Of a stretch of 64,000 nt of DNA, positions 10,015-17,370 are shown piece after piece. A program made the position numbers and the translations under genes. The stretch's first letter is position 1, and each line of letters opens with the position of its first letter. The notes under the pieces are model-generated. The model was given only the letters and a program-made list of their open reading frames with translations. It was not told the origin of the DNA and did not search any database. Source of the DNA: DASZQY01 sp035548515 (lineage in GTDB: Bacteria; Pseudomonadota; Alphaproteobacteria; Rhizobiales; Kaistiaceae); contig DASZSW010000046.1 of assembly GCA_035548515.1 (NCBI GenBank), positions 1 to 64,000 of the forward strand, given 5' to 3'.

Positions 10015-11586
10015 ATGGCCGAATATTACGCCGTATTGAGCAAGGCGGTCGCGGGTCTGGATGGCAATAGCGCCGACGCGCGGCGCGCCGTCTACGACAA
10101 GGCGCGCAACGCGCTGATTGGCCAGTTGAAGGCGATCGACCCGCCGCTGCCGACTGCTGAGATCTCCCGCCAAAGGCTTGAACTGGAAGAGGCAATTCGC
10201 CGCGTCGAGCGCGAGACTTCCACGCTGCCGTCCGGCTCGCCCGTTCGCGTCGCTGGCAAGCGGCCGGCGGTCGAGCGCCCTCCCGCGCCGTCGCCACAGG
10301 ACGTCTTCCGCCGCGCGATTCAGGAGGCGGAGGACACCCACGAATCGCCCCGCATGGAGCGCGCCGCGCTGCCCGCGCGGGCCGACGACTGGAGCGTCGA
10401 TCGCGTCGAGCGTCCGCCGCCAAAGCCGGCGCCGCAATACTTGCCGTCGCAAGGGTACGTCGAGGAGAAGCCGCGAGGCGACGAGCCGCGCCTGGCGCCG
10501 GACTACGACTACGATTGGGATCCGAAAGAGACGCCGCAGTCGCAACCGCGCGCGGCCGAGCCGGTGGTGGCCGACAGCCGTGACCGCGGTCCGCTTCCGG
10601 CGTCTGCGGGCAAGGTGAAGGGCGAGAAGCGCGGCAGAGCAGCGCGCCGTTCAGACATGCAAGATATGATGGACCGGCCGGTACGCCCGTCGCGCCTGCC
10701 GGCGATCATCTTGCTGGTGCTGATCATCGCGATGCTGGGCGGACTCGGTGCGCTGGCCTATTCGTACCGCGCTCAACTCAGTGAGGTGATCCACTCGTTC
10801 GATGGCGGCAGCGGAACTGCAACGCCGCCTGCCGCTGCGGATGCTTCGCAGCCCGCGCCCACCGACACCAGCGGCAAGGACACCGATCGGCTGCTGCCGG
10901 GGCAGGCGGCTGCGCCGGCGACCGACGCCCGCGTCGTGACGCCCAGTCCCGACACCACGACGCCGACTATTACAGGCAACAGTAATGCGCTGCCGGACGC
11001 GACCACCAACCAGCAGCAGGCGTCGGCGCCGGCTGATGCGGACTCGCTCGTCGCGCAGCATGCCACCCTCTACGAGGAACCCGTCAGCCAGGCGGCCGCC
11101 GCCAACGGTGTCGTTGCGATCAACGCTGCCGTCACCTGGAGCTACGTCAGCAACGGTCCTGAGGGGCCGGAGATCGTCGGCAATATCGATGTTCCCGACC
11201 GGAAGCTGAAAATAAAGCTGACGGTGCGGCGTAACAGCGACCAGACGCTGCCGGCCAGTCATGTGGTCGAGGTGGTCCTCGACGTGCCGAGTAGCTTCCC
11301 CGGCAAGGGCATTCGCGACGTGCCGCGTGTCGTGCTCAAGCCGTCAGAGGATGCGCGGGGCCAGCCGCTCATCGGTGCTTCGGCCAAGGTCGCCGACGGC
11401 TTCTTCTGGATCGCGCTCTCCGGCGCGGATCAGGACGAGACGACCAATCTGAAGCTGCTCAAGGAGCGGGAGTGGTTCGACCTGCCGCTGCTCTACGAAA
11501 GTGGCCAGCGGGCCATCCTGACCTTCGAAAAGGGCACGCCGGGCGATCGCGTGTTCGAGCGCGCGCTGACCGCCTGGGCGGGATAG
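10015..11586 (+). CDS. Conserved single-pass membrane protein downstream of purA
   Basis: The 523-residue protein has an acidic, helical N-terminal segment (MAEYYAVLSKAVAGLDGNSA...), a Pro/Arg-rich linker to about residue 220, one membrane helix at about 228-250 (LPAIILLVLIIAMLGGLGAL), and a Pro/Thr-rich linker. A C-terminal globular domain (about 350-523) includes WSYVSNGPEGPEIVGNIDVP. I recall similar proteins next to purA in Bradyrhizobium relatives, where they are hypothetical. The topology suggests a cytoplasmic N-terminus and periplasmic C-terminal domain. No catalytic motif is visible. GAGGGA precedes the ATG. Confidence 0.85.
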   Translation: MAEYYAVLSKAVAGLDGNSADARRAVYDKARNALIGQLKAIDPPLPTAEISRQRLELEEAIRRVERETSTLPSGSPVRVAGKRPAVERPPAPSPQDVFRRAIQEAEDTHESPRMERAALPARADDWSVDRVERPPPKPAPQYLPSQGYVEEKPRGDEPRLAPDYDYDWDPKETPQSQPRAAEPVVADSRDRGPLPASAGKVKGEKRGRAARRSDMQDMMDRPVRPSRLPAIILLVLIIAMLGGLGALAYSYRAQLSEVIHSFDGGSGTATPPAAADASQPAPTDTSGKDTDRLLPGQAAAPATDARVVTPSPDTTTPTITGNSNALPDATTNQQQASAPADADSLVAQHATLYEEPVSQAAAANGVVAINAAVTWSYVSNGPEGPEIVGNIDVPDRKLKIKLTVRRNSDQTLPASHVVEVVLDVPSSFPGKGIRDVPRVVLKPSEDARGQPLIGASAKVADGFFWIALSGADQDETTNLKLLKEREWFDLPLLYESGQRAILTFEKGTPGDRVFERALTAWAG

Positions 11587-11644
11587 CAGCTATTCCAAAA
11601 CAGACTTGCCCGCGGGCGGTTAGCCTGCGAAGCTGCCTTTGCAT

Positions 11645-11736
11645 TCCGAGGGGAGCTCCGCGACGGAGCTGAGATGGCCTGGGGCCGAACCCTTCGAACC
11701 TGATCCGGGTCATGCCGGCGAAGGGACGGGAAGATG
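11645..11736 (+). promoter_or_regulatory. TPP (thiamine pyrophosphate) riboswitch, THI element
   Basis: The segment has the THI-box landmarks in order: GAGGGGAGCTCC near 11648, GGAGCTGAGATGG near 11666, GAACCCTTCGAACCTGATC near 11688-11705, and GGGTCATGCCGGCGAAGGGA ending about 11727. CTGAGA and ACCTGATC are the pyrimidine- and diphosphate-sensing parts. In Alphaproteobacteria such elements usually repress translation or cause termination when TPP is abundant. The next genes (11934 onward) encode an ABC permease and binding protein of the thiamine-precursor type, but a palindromic element lies between. Confidence 0.95.
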
Positions 11737-11772
11737 GGTCTGGCGCTTTCATTTCAGGCATTCGCTACCTTC

Positions 11773-11908
11773 AACCTCCCCCTTGAGGGGAGGTCGAAAT
11801 CGCGCAGCGATTTCGGGAGGGGGTAGCTCGTGTTGGAACGTCGCACCCCCTCCCAAAATCAGCTACGCGTTCGCTCGCGGATTTTGACCTCCCCTCAAGG
11901 GGGAGGTT
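11773..11908. repeat. MITE-like palindromic element, family A copy 1 (complete)
   Basis: The element has perfect 23-bp terminal inverted repeats at 11773-11795 and 11886-11908, each arm itself palindromic around CTTGAG/CTCAAG. Inside each end is a small hairpin (GAAATCGC...GCGATTTC beside the left arm). Its right arm is identical to the right arm of the element at 33920-34063. It has no coding capacity. It lies between the TPP riboswitch and the transporter genes, ending 25 bp before the permease start. Confidence 0.88.
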
Positions 11909-11933
11909 GGCGTCGCGACTTTCAGGTGCGGCT

Positions 11934-12677
11934 ATGATCGTGCTCCGCGCCCTCGTGGTCGCGGTCGGCCTTGTCGTGCTGTGGCAGGCCGTGGTCGCGG
12001 TGTTTTCGCCTCCGCCGTTCATATTGCCGCCACCCGTGGCGGTGTGGCACGCGCTCCGCGACCGGCCGGACCTGTGGCGCGTGCATGCGCCGACGACGCT
12101 GATCGAAACGCTCTCCGGCCTTGCTATCGGCACCGTAATCGGTGCGGCGCTTGCGCTGGCGATGAGTTACGTGCCGGTCAGCCGGCGTCTGTTGCTGCCG
12201 GTGCTGGTGGTCAGCCAGGCGATCCCCGTGTTCGCTATCGCGCCGATCTTGGCGTTGTGGTTCGGCTTCGGCATCGCGTCCAAGGTCGTGATGGCGACAA
12301 TCGCGATTTTCTTCCCAGTCACTTCCGCCTTCGCCGACGGGCTGGCGCGCACCGATCCCGGGCTTATCGATCTCGCGCGGCTCTATCGCGCGCGGCGCTC
12401 GCAGGTGGTGACGCTGCTGCGCGTGCCCAACGCACTGCCCAACCTCGTCACGGGCGTTCGCCTTGCCGCTGTCTACGCGCCGGTTGGCGCGCTTATCGGC
12501 GAGTGGGTCGGGTCCACCTCCGGGCTCGGCTACGCAATGTTGTTCGCCAACGCACGCTCCGAAACCGCCGTCGTCTTCGCGGCGCTCTTCCTCGTGGTCG
12601 CGATGTCGGTGGCGCTGCGCGCCGTCGTCGATCTCGCGACCGCGCGGCTGACGCCGTGGGCCGCCGAAATCCAATGA
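11934..12677 (+). CDS. ABC transporter permease, ThiX-like (thiamine precursor uptake)
   Basis: The 247-residue integral membrane protein belongs to the BPD_transp_1 family; the EAA-type loop is around LARLYRARRSQVVTLLRVPNA and about six hydrophobic helices are visible. The TPP riboswitch upstream and the NMT1/ThiY-like binding protein directly downstream point to uptake of a thiamine pyrimidine precursor, by analogy with the ThiXYZ system. I chose the ATG at 11934; a TTG at 11907 would start inside the palindromic repeat. The downstream ATG overlaps this stop codon (ATGA). No ATPase gene is adjacent. Confidence 0.88.
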   Translation: MIVLRALVVAVGLVVLWQAVVAVFSPPPFILPPPVAVWHALRDRPDLWRVHAPTTLIETLSGLAIGTVIGAALALAMSYVPVSRRLLLPVLVVSQAIPVFAIAPILALWFGFGIASKVVMATIAIFFPVTSAFADGLARTDPGLIDLARLYRARRSQVVTLLRVPNALPNLVTGVRLAAVYAPVGALIGEWVGSTSGLGYAMLFANARSETAVVFAALFLVVAMSVALRAVVDLATARLTPWAAEIQ

Positions 12678-12691
12678 AAGGAACCGCTCCG

Positions 12692-13633
12692 ATGAAACGT
12701 CTCGCCCTTGCGTTCGCCGCGCTGCTGGTAGCCTCGCCGGCGTTTGCCGCCGACAAGCTCACCGTGCTGCTCGACTGGTACGTGAACCCCGACCACGCGC
12801 CGCTCATCGTGGCGCTGGAGGGCGGCTACTTCGCCAAGCACGATCTCGACGTTGACCTTCAGGTGCCGTCCGATGCTTCCGCCGGACCCAAGCTGGTGGG
12901 GGCAGGGAAGGCAGACGTCGCGATCAGCTATCAGCCGGACCTGATGCTGCAGACAAAGGAAGGCGTGCCGGTCGTGCGCTTCGGCACGCTGATCGACTCG
13001 CCGCTCAACTGCCTGATCGCGCTGAAGGACGGGCCGGTGAAGGAGCTCGCCGACCTGAAGGGCAAGACCGTCGGCTTCTCGATCACCAGCTTCCAACATG
13101 CGTATCTCGACGCGATCCTCGGCACCGTCGGTCTCACATCAGCCGACGTGAAGACGGTGAACCTCAACTTCAACCTGATGCCACCGCTGCTCGCCGGCCA
13201 GGTCGATGCCGTGATGGACGGCTACCGCAACGTCGAGCTGATCCAGCTTGAGGCGGAAGGTCATCCCGTCCAGGCGTGGTTCCCGGAGCAGAACGGCGTG
13301 CCCGCCTACGACGAGCTGATCTACGAGACGGCGAGGGACAAGGTGAGCGACCCGCGCCTGCCGCGCTTCCTCGCCGCGATCGCCGAGGCGACTGCCTTTA
13401 TCAAGGATAAGCCAGATGAAGCCCTGGCACTGTTCCTGAAGTCGCATACGGATTTGGACAACGACCTCACAAAGAAGCAGTTCGCCGCGACGGTTGAGTA
13501 CTTTCCCGACAATCCCGGCGAGTTGGATAAGGCGAAGTATCTGGGGTTCGCCGGCTTCCTGACCATGAACGGGCTGCTGGACAAGCAGCCGATGCTCGAC
13601 ACGTTCGCGGTCGAGCTGCCGGCGGCGAAGTAG
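12692..13633 (+). CDS. ABC transporter substrate-binding protein, ThiY/NMT1-like
   Basis: The 313-residue protein has a clear signal peptide (MKRLALAFAALLVASPAFA). It opens with LTVLLDWYVNPDHAPL, the NMT1/THI5-like motif found in ThiY proteins that bind formylaminopyrimidine precursors of thiamine; YFAKHDLDVDL and GKADVAISYQPD follow. It should bind substrate in the periplasm for the permease encoded just upstream. An alternative ATG at 12674 overlaps the permease stop, but the ATG at 12692 has AAGGA at good spacing and begins the signal peptide cleanly. The TPP riboswitch context supports thiamine-related cargo. Confidence 0.9.
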   Translation: MKRLALAFAALLVASPAFAADKLTVLLDWYVNPDHAPLIVALEGGYFAKHDLDVDLQVPSDASAGPKLVGAGKADVAISYQPDLMLQTKEGVPVVRFGTLIDSPLNCLIALKDGPVKELADLKGKTVGFSITSFQHAYLDAILGTVGLTSADVKTVNLNFNLMPPLLAGQVDAVMDGYRNVELIQLEAEGHPVQAWFPEQNGVPAYDELIYETARDKVSDPRLPRFLAAIAEATAFIKDKPDEALALFLKSHTDLDNDLTKKQFAATVEYFPDNPGELDKAKYLGFAGFLTMNGLLDKQPMLDTFAVELPAAK

Positions 13634-13671
13634 CCGCGGCGTAGAGCACGCTGCCGGTTCGTTTTGCTCCG

Positions 13672-13832
13672 CCTCTCCCATAGGGAGAGGGCTTCGCCTC
13701 TTATGAGCGTAGCGAATTAGAGGCGAAGGGTGAGGGGACCGGAGCTAGACGGAGAGGGCATACCCCCTCACCCCATTCGCCTAAGCTTACCTTCGTTCGC
13801 TAAGGCTCATGGCCCTCTCCCTATGGGAGAGG
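13672..13832. repeat. Intergenic palindromic element, family B
   Basis: Exact 20-bp inverted arms lie at 13672-13691 and 13813-13832 (CCTCTCCCATAGGGAGAGGG and its complement). Inside are a second inverted pair (CTTCGCCTCT with AGAGGCGAAG) and GTGAGGGG/CCCCTCAC. It sits tail-to-tail between the binding-protein gene and rpoH and could act as a bidirectional RNA-folding or termination barrier. The 226 bp between these genes holds nothing else I can name. Confidence 0.85.
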
Positions 13833-13859
13833 GAGTGCTCTGGATGACTGCGCCGGTAA

Positions 13860-14768
13860 CTAGCCCGCGGGAGCGGCCAGTTCCGCCCGTGGCTTCTCCA
13901 GCTCGCGGGCGCCCTTGCGGACAGCCTTCTGCACCTTCTCGAAGGCGCGGACCTCGATCTGGCGGACGCGCTCGCGGCTCACGCCGAACTCGGTGGACAG
14001 CTCCTCAAGCGTGACCGGCTCATCGGCGAGACGACGGGCTTCGAAGATGCGCTTCTCACGGTCGTTCAGCACGTCCATCGCGTCCTTCAGCAGCTGGCGG
14101 CGGCTGTCGGCTTCCTCGTTGTCGGCCAGGCGCGTTTCGGCGCTGGGCGTCTCGTCGACGAGCCAGTCCTGCCATTCGCCAGACTCGGAGTCGGCGCGGA
14201 TCGGTGCGTTCAGCGACGAGTCGCCGCCGAGACGACGGTTCATCGAGACGACGTCTTCCTCGCTCACGCCAAGCTTGGTCGCGATCTTCTCGACCTGGTC
14301 GGGGCGGAGGTCGCCTTCCTCGAATGCCTGGATCTGGCCCTTCACCTTGCGCAGGTTGAAGAACAGCCGCTTCTGGCTGGCGGTGGTGCCCATCTTCACA
14401 AGGCTCCACGAACGCAGGATGTATTCCTGGATTGAGGCGCGGATCCACCACATGGCGTAGGTGGCGAGGCGGAAGCCCTTCTCGGGCTCGAACCGTTTCA
14501 CCGCCTGCATGAGGCCGACGTTGCCTTCGGAGATGACCTCGCCGATTGGCAGGCCGTAGCCGCGGTAGCCCATGGCGATCTTGGCGACGAGGCGCAGGTG
14601 GCTGGTCACCAGCTTGTGCGCGGCGCCGCGGTCGTCGTGCTCCTTGTACGCCTTGGCGAGCATGTACTCCTCGTCAGGCGCGAGCATCGGAAACTTGCGG
14701 ATTTCGGACAGGTAGTGCGAGAGGCCGCCTTCGCCGGCGGCAATGGCTGGAAGATTGGTACGGGCCAT
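13860..14768 (-). CDS. rpoH: RNA polymerase sigma-32 factor
   Basis: The 302-residue protein shows the order of sigma-70-family regions. GNVGLMQAVKRFEPEKGFRL (region 2) is followed by YAMWWIRASIQEYILRSW, and the RpoH-specific box is seen as SQKRLFFNLRKVKGQ. The C-terminal helix-turn-helix is LEELSTEFGVSRERVRQIEV (region 4). It directs transcription of heat-shock promoters and is normally controlled by chaperones and FtsH. Many Hyphomicrobiales carry several rpoH copies; which one this is cannot be told here. It is transcribed towards family B repeat DNA. Confidence 0.96.
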   Translation of the reverse strand: MARTNLPAIAAGEGGLSHYLSEIRKFPMLAPDEEYMLAKAYKEHDDRGAAHKLVTSHLRLVAKIAMGYRGYGLPIGEVISEGNVGLMQAVKRFEPEKGFRLATYAMWWIRASIQEYILRSWSLVKMGTTASQKRLFFNLRKVKGQIQAFEEGDLRPDQVEKIATKLGVSEEDVVSMNRRLGGDSSLNAPIRADSESGEWQDWLVDETPSAETRLADNEEADSRRQLLKDAMDVLNDREKRIFEARRLADEPVTLEELSTEFGVSRERVRQIEVRAFEKVQKAVRKGARELEKPRAELAAPAG

Positions 14769-14887
14769 GACTTCGTAGCGCCCCTTTCTTACGTTCCCCG
14801 GACCCCTGGATGGCGGTCCCGGCTGCGGCCGTCAGCCCGCAGCTTGGTGTCATATATGGGTACGATTTGGCCGGAAACACGACCTAT

Positions 14888-14905
14888 CTTTCGATAGATC
14901 GAAAG
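14888..14905. promoter_or_regulatory. Perfect dyad in the rpoH upstream region
   Basis: CTTTCGATAGATCGAAAG is an 18-bp inverted repeat with 8-bp arms and a two-base centre. It lies 119 bp upstream of the rpoH start and 8 bp past the end of the pseudouridine synthase gene. It could be an operator for rpoH or an RNA hairpin ending the rluD-like transcript; no T-run follows. The protein that might bind it is unknown. Confidence 0.4.
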
Positions 14906-14913
14906 CACAGCAA

Positions 14914-15927
14914 TCACAAAGCCTTGAGCGCCTCGCGCAGCTCCGCGATGTCGGCGGGAAGGGGGCTTTCGAAGCGCATTTCCTCGCCGGTCTCCGGGTG
15001 TTCGAACCCCAGCAGGAAGGCGTGGAGCGCCTGGCGAGGAAAGTCCGCCGCGAGCGTCCGCGCCGGCTCGGGCAGCAGCGTCGCCTTGGTTGCGAAACCC
15101 GAGCCGTAGGCGCGGTCGCCGATCAGCGGATGTCCGATGGAGGCAAGGTGGACGCGGATCTGGTGCGTGCGCCCGGTCTCCAGTTCGCACTCGACCAGTG
15201 CAGCGACCGGGGGTTTCGCTTTCGCGCCGTAGCGCTCGGCAACGCGGTAGTGGGTGATTGCCTCTCGGCCGGTGCCGTTCCGCTTCACCTCGATCTTCTC
15301 GCGGTTGCGGGTCGAGCGGCCGAGCGCGGCTTCGATCGTGCCGACAGGCCGGTCGGGGGCGCCCCACGCGATCGCCATGTAGCCGCGCTCCAGCGGTCCG
15401 CTGCGGCCGTGGTCGGCGAACTGCTCGGCCAGCGCCTTGTGCGCGCGGTCGGTCTTGGCGACGACCATGAGGCCGGTGGTGTCCTTGTCGAGACGGTGGA
15501 CGATACCCGGCCGCGCCACCCCGCCGATGCCCGACAGCGACGCGCCGCAATGCGCGATGAGTGCGTTGACCAGCGTGCCGGTGTCATGGCCGCCGGCGGG
15601 ATGCACAACCAGTCCGGCGGGCTTGTCGATGACGATGAGGGCATCGTCCTCGTAGACGACGTTGAGGGCGATCGCCTCGCCCTCCGGTTCTGCAGGCACG
15701 ACCGGCGGCAGGTTAACGACGACGGCATCGCCCGGTTTGACCGGCCTTTTCGCCTCGCCTATCGTCCGCCCGCCGATCGCGACCCGTCCGTCGAGGATCA
15801 GTTGCTTGGCGCGGTTGCGGCCGAGATCGGGGAGCGCGCCGGCAAGCCAGGCATCGAGGCGGGTGCCGGCAGCGGCTTCCGCCACCGTGAGCTCCACCGT
15901 CTCTCCCTGAGGTTCCCGCGTCGCCAT
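14914..15927 (-). CDS. rluD: RluA-family 23S rRNA pseudouridine synthase, RluD type
   Basis: The 337-residue enzyme has an N-terminal S4 RNA-binding domain (AGTRLDAWLAGALPDLGRNRAKQL region). The catalytic domain contains HRLDKDTTGLMVVAKT, the RluA/RluD motif whose aspartate attacks uridine. RTHQIRVHLASIGHPLIGD further on is also conserved. RluD makes pseudouridines in helix 69 of 23S rRNA. ATG at 15927 was chosen because the 42 residues upstream in frame do not match. That ATG shares two bases with the start codon of the divergent gene. Confidence 0.93.
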   Translation of the reverse strand: MATREPQGETVELTVAEAAAGTRLDAWLAGALPDLGRNRAKQLILDGRVAIGGRTIGEAKRPVKPGDAVVVNLPPVVPAEPEGEAIALNVVYEDDALIVIDKPAGLVVHPAGGHDTGTLVNALIAHCGASLSGIGGVARPGIVHRLDKDTTGLMVVAKTDRAHKALAEQFADHGRSGPLERGYMAIAWGAPDRPVGTIEAALGRSTRNREKIEVKRNGTGREAITHYRVAERYGAKAKPPVAALVECELETGRTHQIRVHLASIGHPLIGDRAYGSGFATKATLLPEPARTLAADFPRQALHAFLLGFEHPETGEEMRFESPLPADIAELREALKAL

Positions 15928-16312
15928 GGCTCGACAATCCTTCGAGAGCAGCGCCTTCGATGGCGAGGAGGAGAAGCCGATCGATCCGGCGTTCCTGCGC
16001 GTGCAGGCGCGGCTCCGCCGCCTGATGCTGATCGGTGGCGGCACGCTCTTCATCGGTATTGCCGCCGTCTTCGGGGCGATCCTCTACAAGATCGCGACCT
16101 ACGATTCCACCGGCAAGCCGCTGGCGGCGGGCGCTGCAGTGCCGACGGTCTCGGTTTCGGCGCTGGGCCTGCCTGCAGGGGCGCGGCTGGTTTCGACCGC
16201 GCTCGATGGAAACCGGCTGGCGTTGACATATGAGGCCGGTGGCACGACCGTTGTCGTCGTACTGGACGTTGCATCAGGAGCCGTGGCGCGGCGAATGAAT
16301 GTCCAACCCTAG
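15926..16312 (+). CDS. Small membrane-anchored protein, DUF6476-like
   Basis: The 128-residue protein has a cytoplasmic N-terminus (MARQSFESSAFDGEEEKPID) and one membrane helix at about residues 34-55 (LMLIGGGTLFIGIAAVFGAI). A short periplasmic beta-rich tail carries LPAGARLVSTALDGNRLALTYEAGG. This matches my memory of DUF6476 proteins that diverge from rluD in many alphaproteobacteria. Its ATG lies inside CCATGG shared with the rluD-like start, so its ribosome-binding region is within the other gene's first codons. The function is unknown. Confidence 0.75.
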   Translation: MARQSFESSAFDGEEEKPIDPAFLRVQARLRRLMLIGGGTLFIGIAAVFGAILYKIATYDSTGKPLAAGAAVPTVSVSALGLPAGARLVSTALDGNRLALTYEAGGTTVVVVLDVASGAVARRMNVQP

Positions 16313-16406
16313 AGCCACTTTCCCGCGGCCATCATCCAAATGGGTGATATGCCGCCAAGGCATATCGGGCAACATGGGTCCAAATCTGTCGGACGATCAT
16401 TTCCCT

Positions 16407-16850
16407 ATGGTTCGCCGCTCTGTCGTTGTTGGCCTCTCGACCGCGATCGCCGTGCTGCTCGCCGGCGCTCTGGCCATGGCGGCTGCGCCGGCTCCGTCGC
16501 GTCACCTATCGATCGGCACGCTGCAAATGCGCGGCAAGGCGGCGAAGGCGCTCAGCTACAACGTCGGCACTCTGACCCTTAACGGCCTCGGCTCGCAATC
16601 GCTGGCCTACAACGTGGGCACGCTGACCATAACCGGCCTTGGCGGCGACGCGCTGACCTACAACGTCGGCACATTGACGATGAGCGGGGTCAACGCGCAG
16701 GCGTTGTCTTACAACGTCGGCACGCTGACGCTGAGCGGCCTCGGTTCGGCTGCACTTTCCTATGATGTCGGCGCGCTCACGATGAGCGGGCTAGGTGCCG
16801 GCAACCTGAGCTTCAACGTTGGTACGCTCGCGCTACACGGGATCAACTGA
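16407..16850 (+). CDS. Secreted protein made of 17-residue tandem repeats, unknown function
   Basis: The 147-residue product has a signal peptide (VVVGLSTAIAVLLAGALAMA) ending near residue 28. Residues 48-147 are five and a part copies of a 17-residue unit like ALSYNVGTLTLNGLGSQ, with a degenerate unit at 33-47. Strict spacing of Y-N-V-G-T-L-T and G-L-G suggests a stacked beta structure, perhaps a small solenoid. I chose ATG at 16407; ATG at 16374 and the frame start at 16299 add residues that do not look like a signal peptide. The gene heads a run of three secreted-protein genes. I do not recognise the family. Confidence 0.8.
   Translation: MVRRSVVVGLSTAIAVLLAGALAMAAAPAPSRHLSIGTLQMRGKAAKALSYNVGTLTLNGLGSQSLAYNVGTLTITGLGGDALTYNVGTLTMSGVNAQALSYNVGTLTLSGLGSAALSYDVGALTMSGLGAGNLSFNVGTLALHGIN
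16548..16847 (+). repeat. In-frame 51-bp coding tandem repeat
   Basis: Six units of 51 bp (the last truncated to 45) encode the 17-residue repeats. DNA copies differ at many third positions, so the array is old or under selection at protein level rather than a recent slippage product. Recurrent words are TACAACGTCGGCAC and CTGACC(A/C)T. Confidence 0.88.
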
Positions 16851-16860
16851 GGAATTCGCC

Positions 16861-17370
16861 ATGCTCGCATTTCGAGTCGCTGCCGTCGCCTTCGGGGTTG
16901 CTCTGCTTCCAGCAGCGGCGGGCGCGGACACTCCGCTGACGTTTAACGTGGTGGTCAAAGTCTCCAACATGCTTCCCGAAGTGGAGGCGATGGCCGTCAA
17001 GTGCACGGTCAACACCGCCGCCTACGGCAAGGTTGCGACCGGCGAAGGGCAGGCACAGCTCGCCGGCGGCGCCTTCGATGGCGTCGTCACCGTCGCCATG
17101 ACGACCTCGCAAACGGCGCAACAACTGCTCAATCCTGCGCAGCCGCTGCAATGGGAATGCGATCTCTTCGCGGTGAACGCCAACGGCAGCGAGGTGCTGG
17201 TCGCCCGGCCGGGCAGCACCTCGATCCAATGGGCGGCGGCGGCATCGGGAAGCCAGCCGGTTAACGCCATCGGCGGCGATTTCCCACCGGGTACGGTGTA
17301 TCCGATCGATACCAACACGCACATGGCGATCAAGCCACCCAAGCCCGACGCTACGACCCCGGCCCAATAG
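16861..17370 (+). CDS. Secreted protein of unknown function (second of three-gene cassette)
   Basis: The 169-residue protein has a signal peptide (MLAFRVAAVAFGVALLPAAAGA). A mature beta-rich domain starts TPLTFNVVVKVSNMLPEVEAM, with two cysteines (VKCTVNT and WECDLFAV) that could form a disulfide. The C-terminus is Pro/Thr-rich. GAGGA overlaps the preceding stop codon and serves the ATG ten bases after that stop, so it is surely co-translated with the repeat protein. The next gene starts at the last base of this one. I recognise no family. Confidence 0.8.
   Translation: MLAFRVAAVAFGVALLPAAAGADTPLTFNVVVKVSNMLPEVEAMAVKCTVNTAAYGKVATGEGQAQLAGGAFDGVVTVAMTTSQTAQQLLNPAQPLQWECDLFAVNANGSEVLVARPGSTSIQWAAAASGSQPVNAIGGDFPPGTVYPIDTNTHMAIKPPKPDATTPAQ

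Noticed and set aside
11773..11908. Family A element as an insertion sequence
   Set aside because: It is 136 bp, has no transposase frame, and no target duplication is evident by eye.
11981..13633. 550-residue frame extending the ThiY-like protein through the permease gene
   Set aside because: The signal peptide at 12692 marks the real start; the N-terminal 230 residues are a shadow of the permease.
16548..16847. Direct repeats that could be read as a CRISPR-like array
   Set aside because: Units are 51 bp, in frame, without constant repeat/variable spacer structure, and encode protein repeats.
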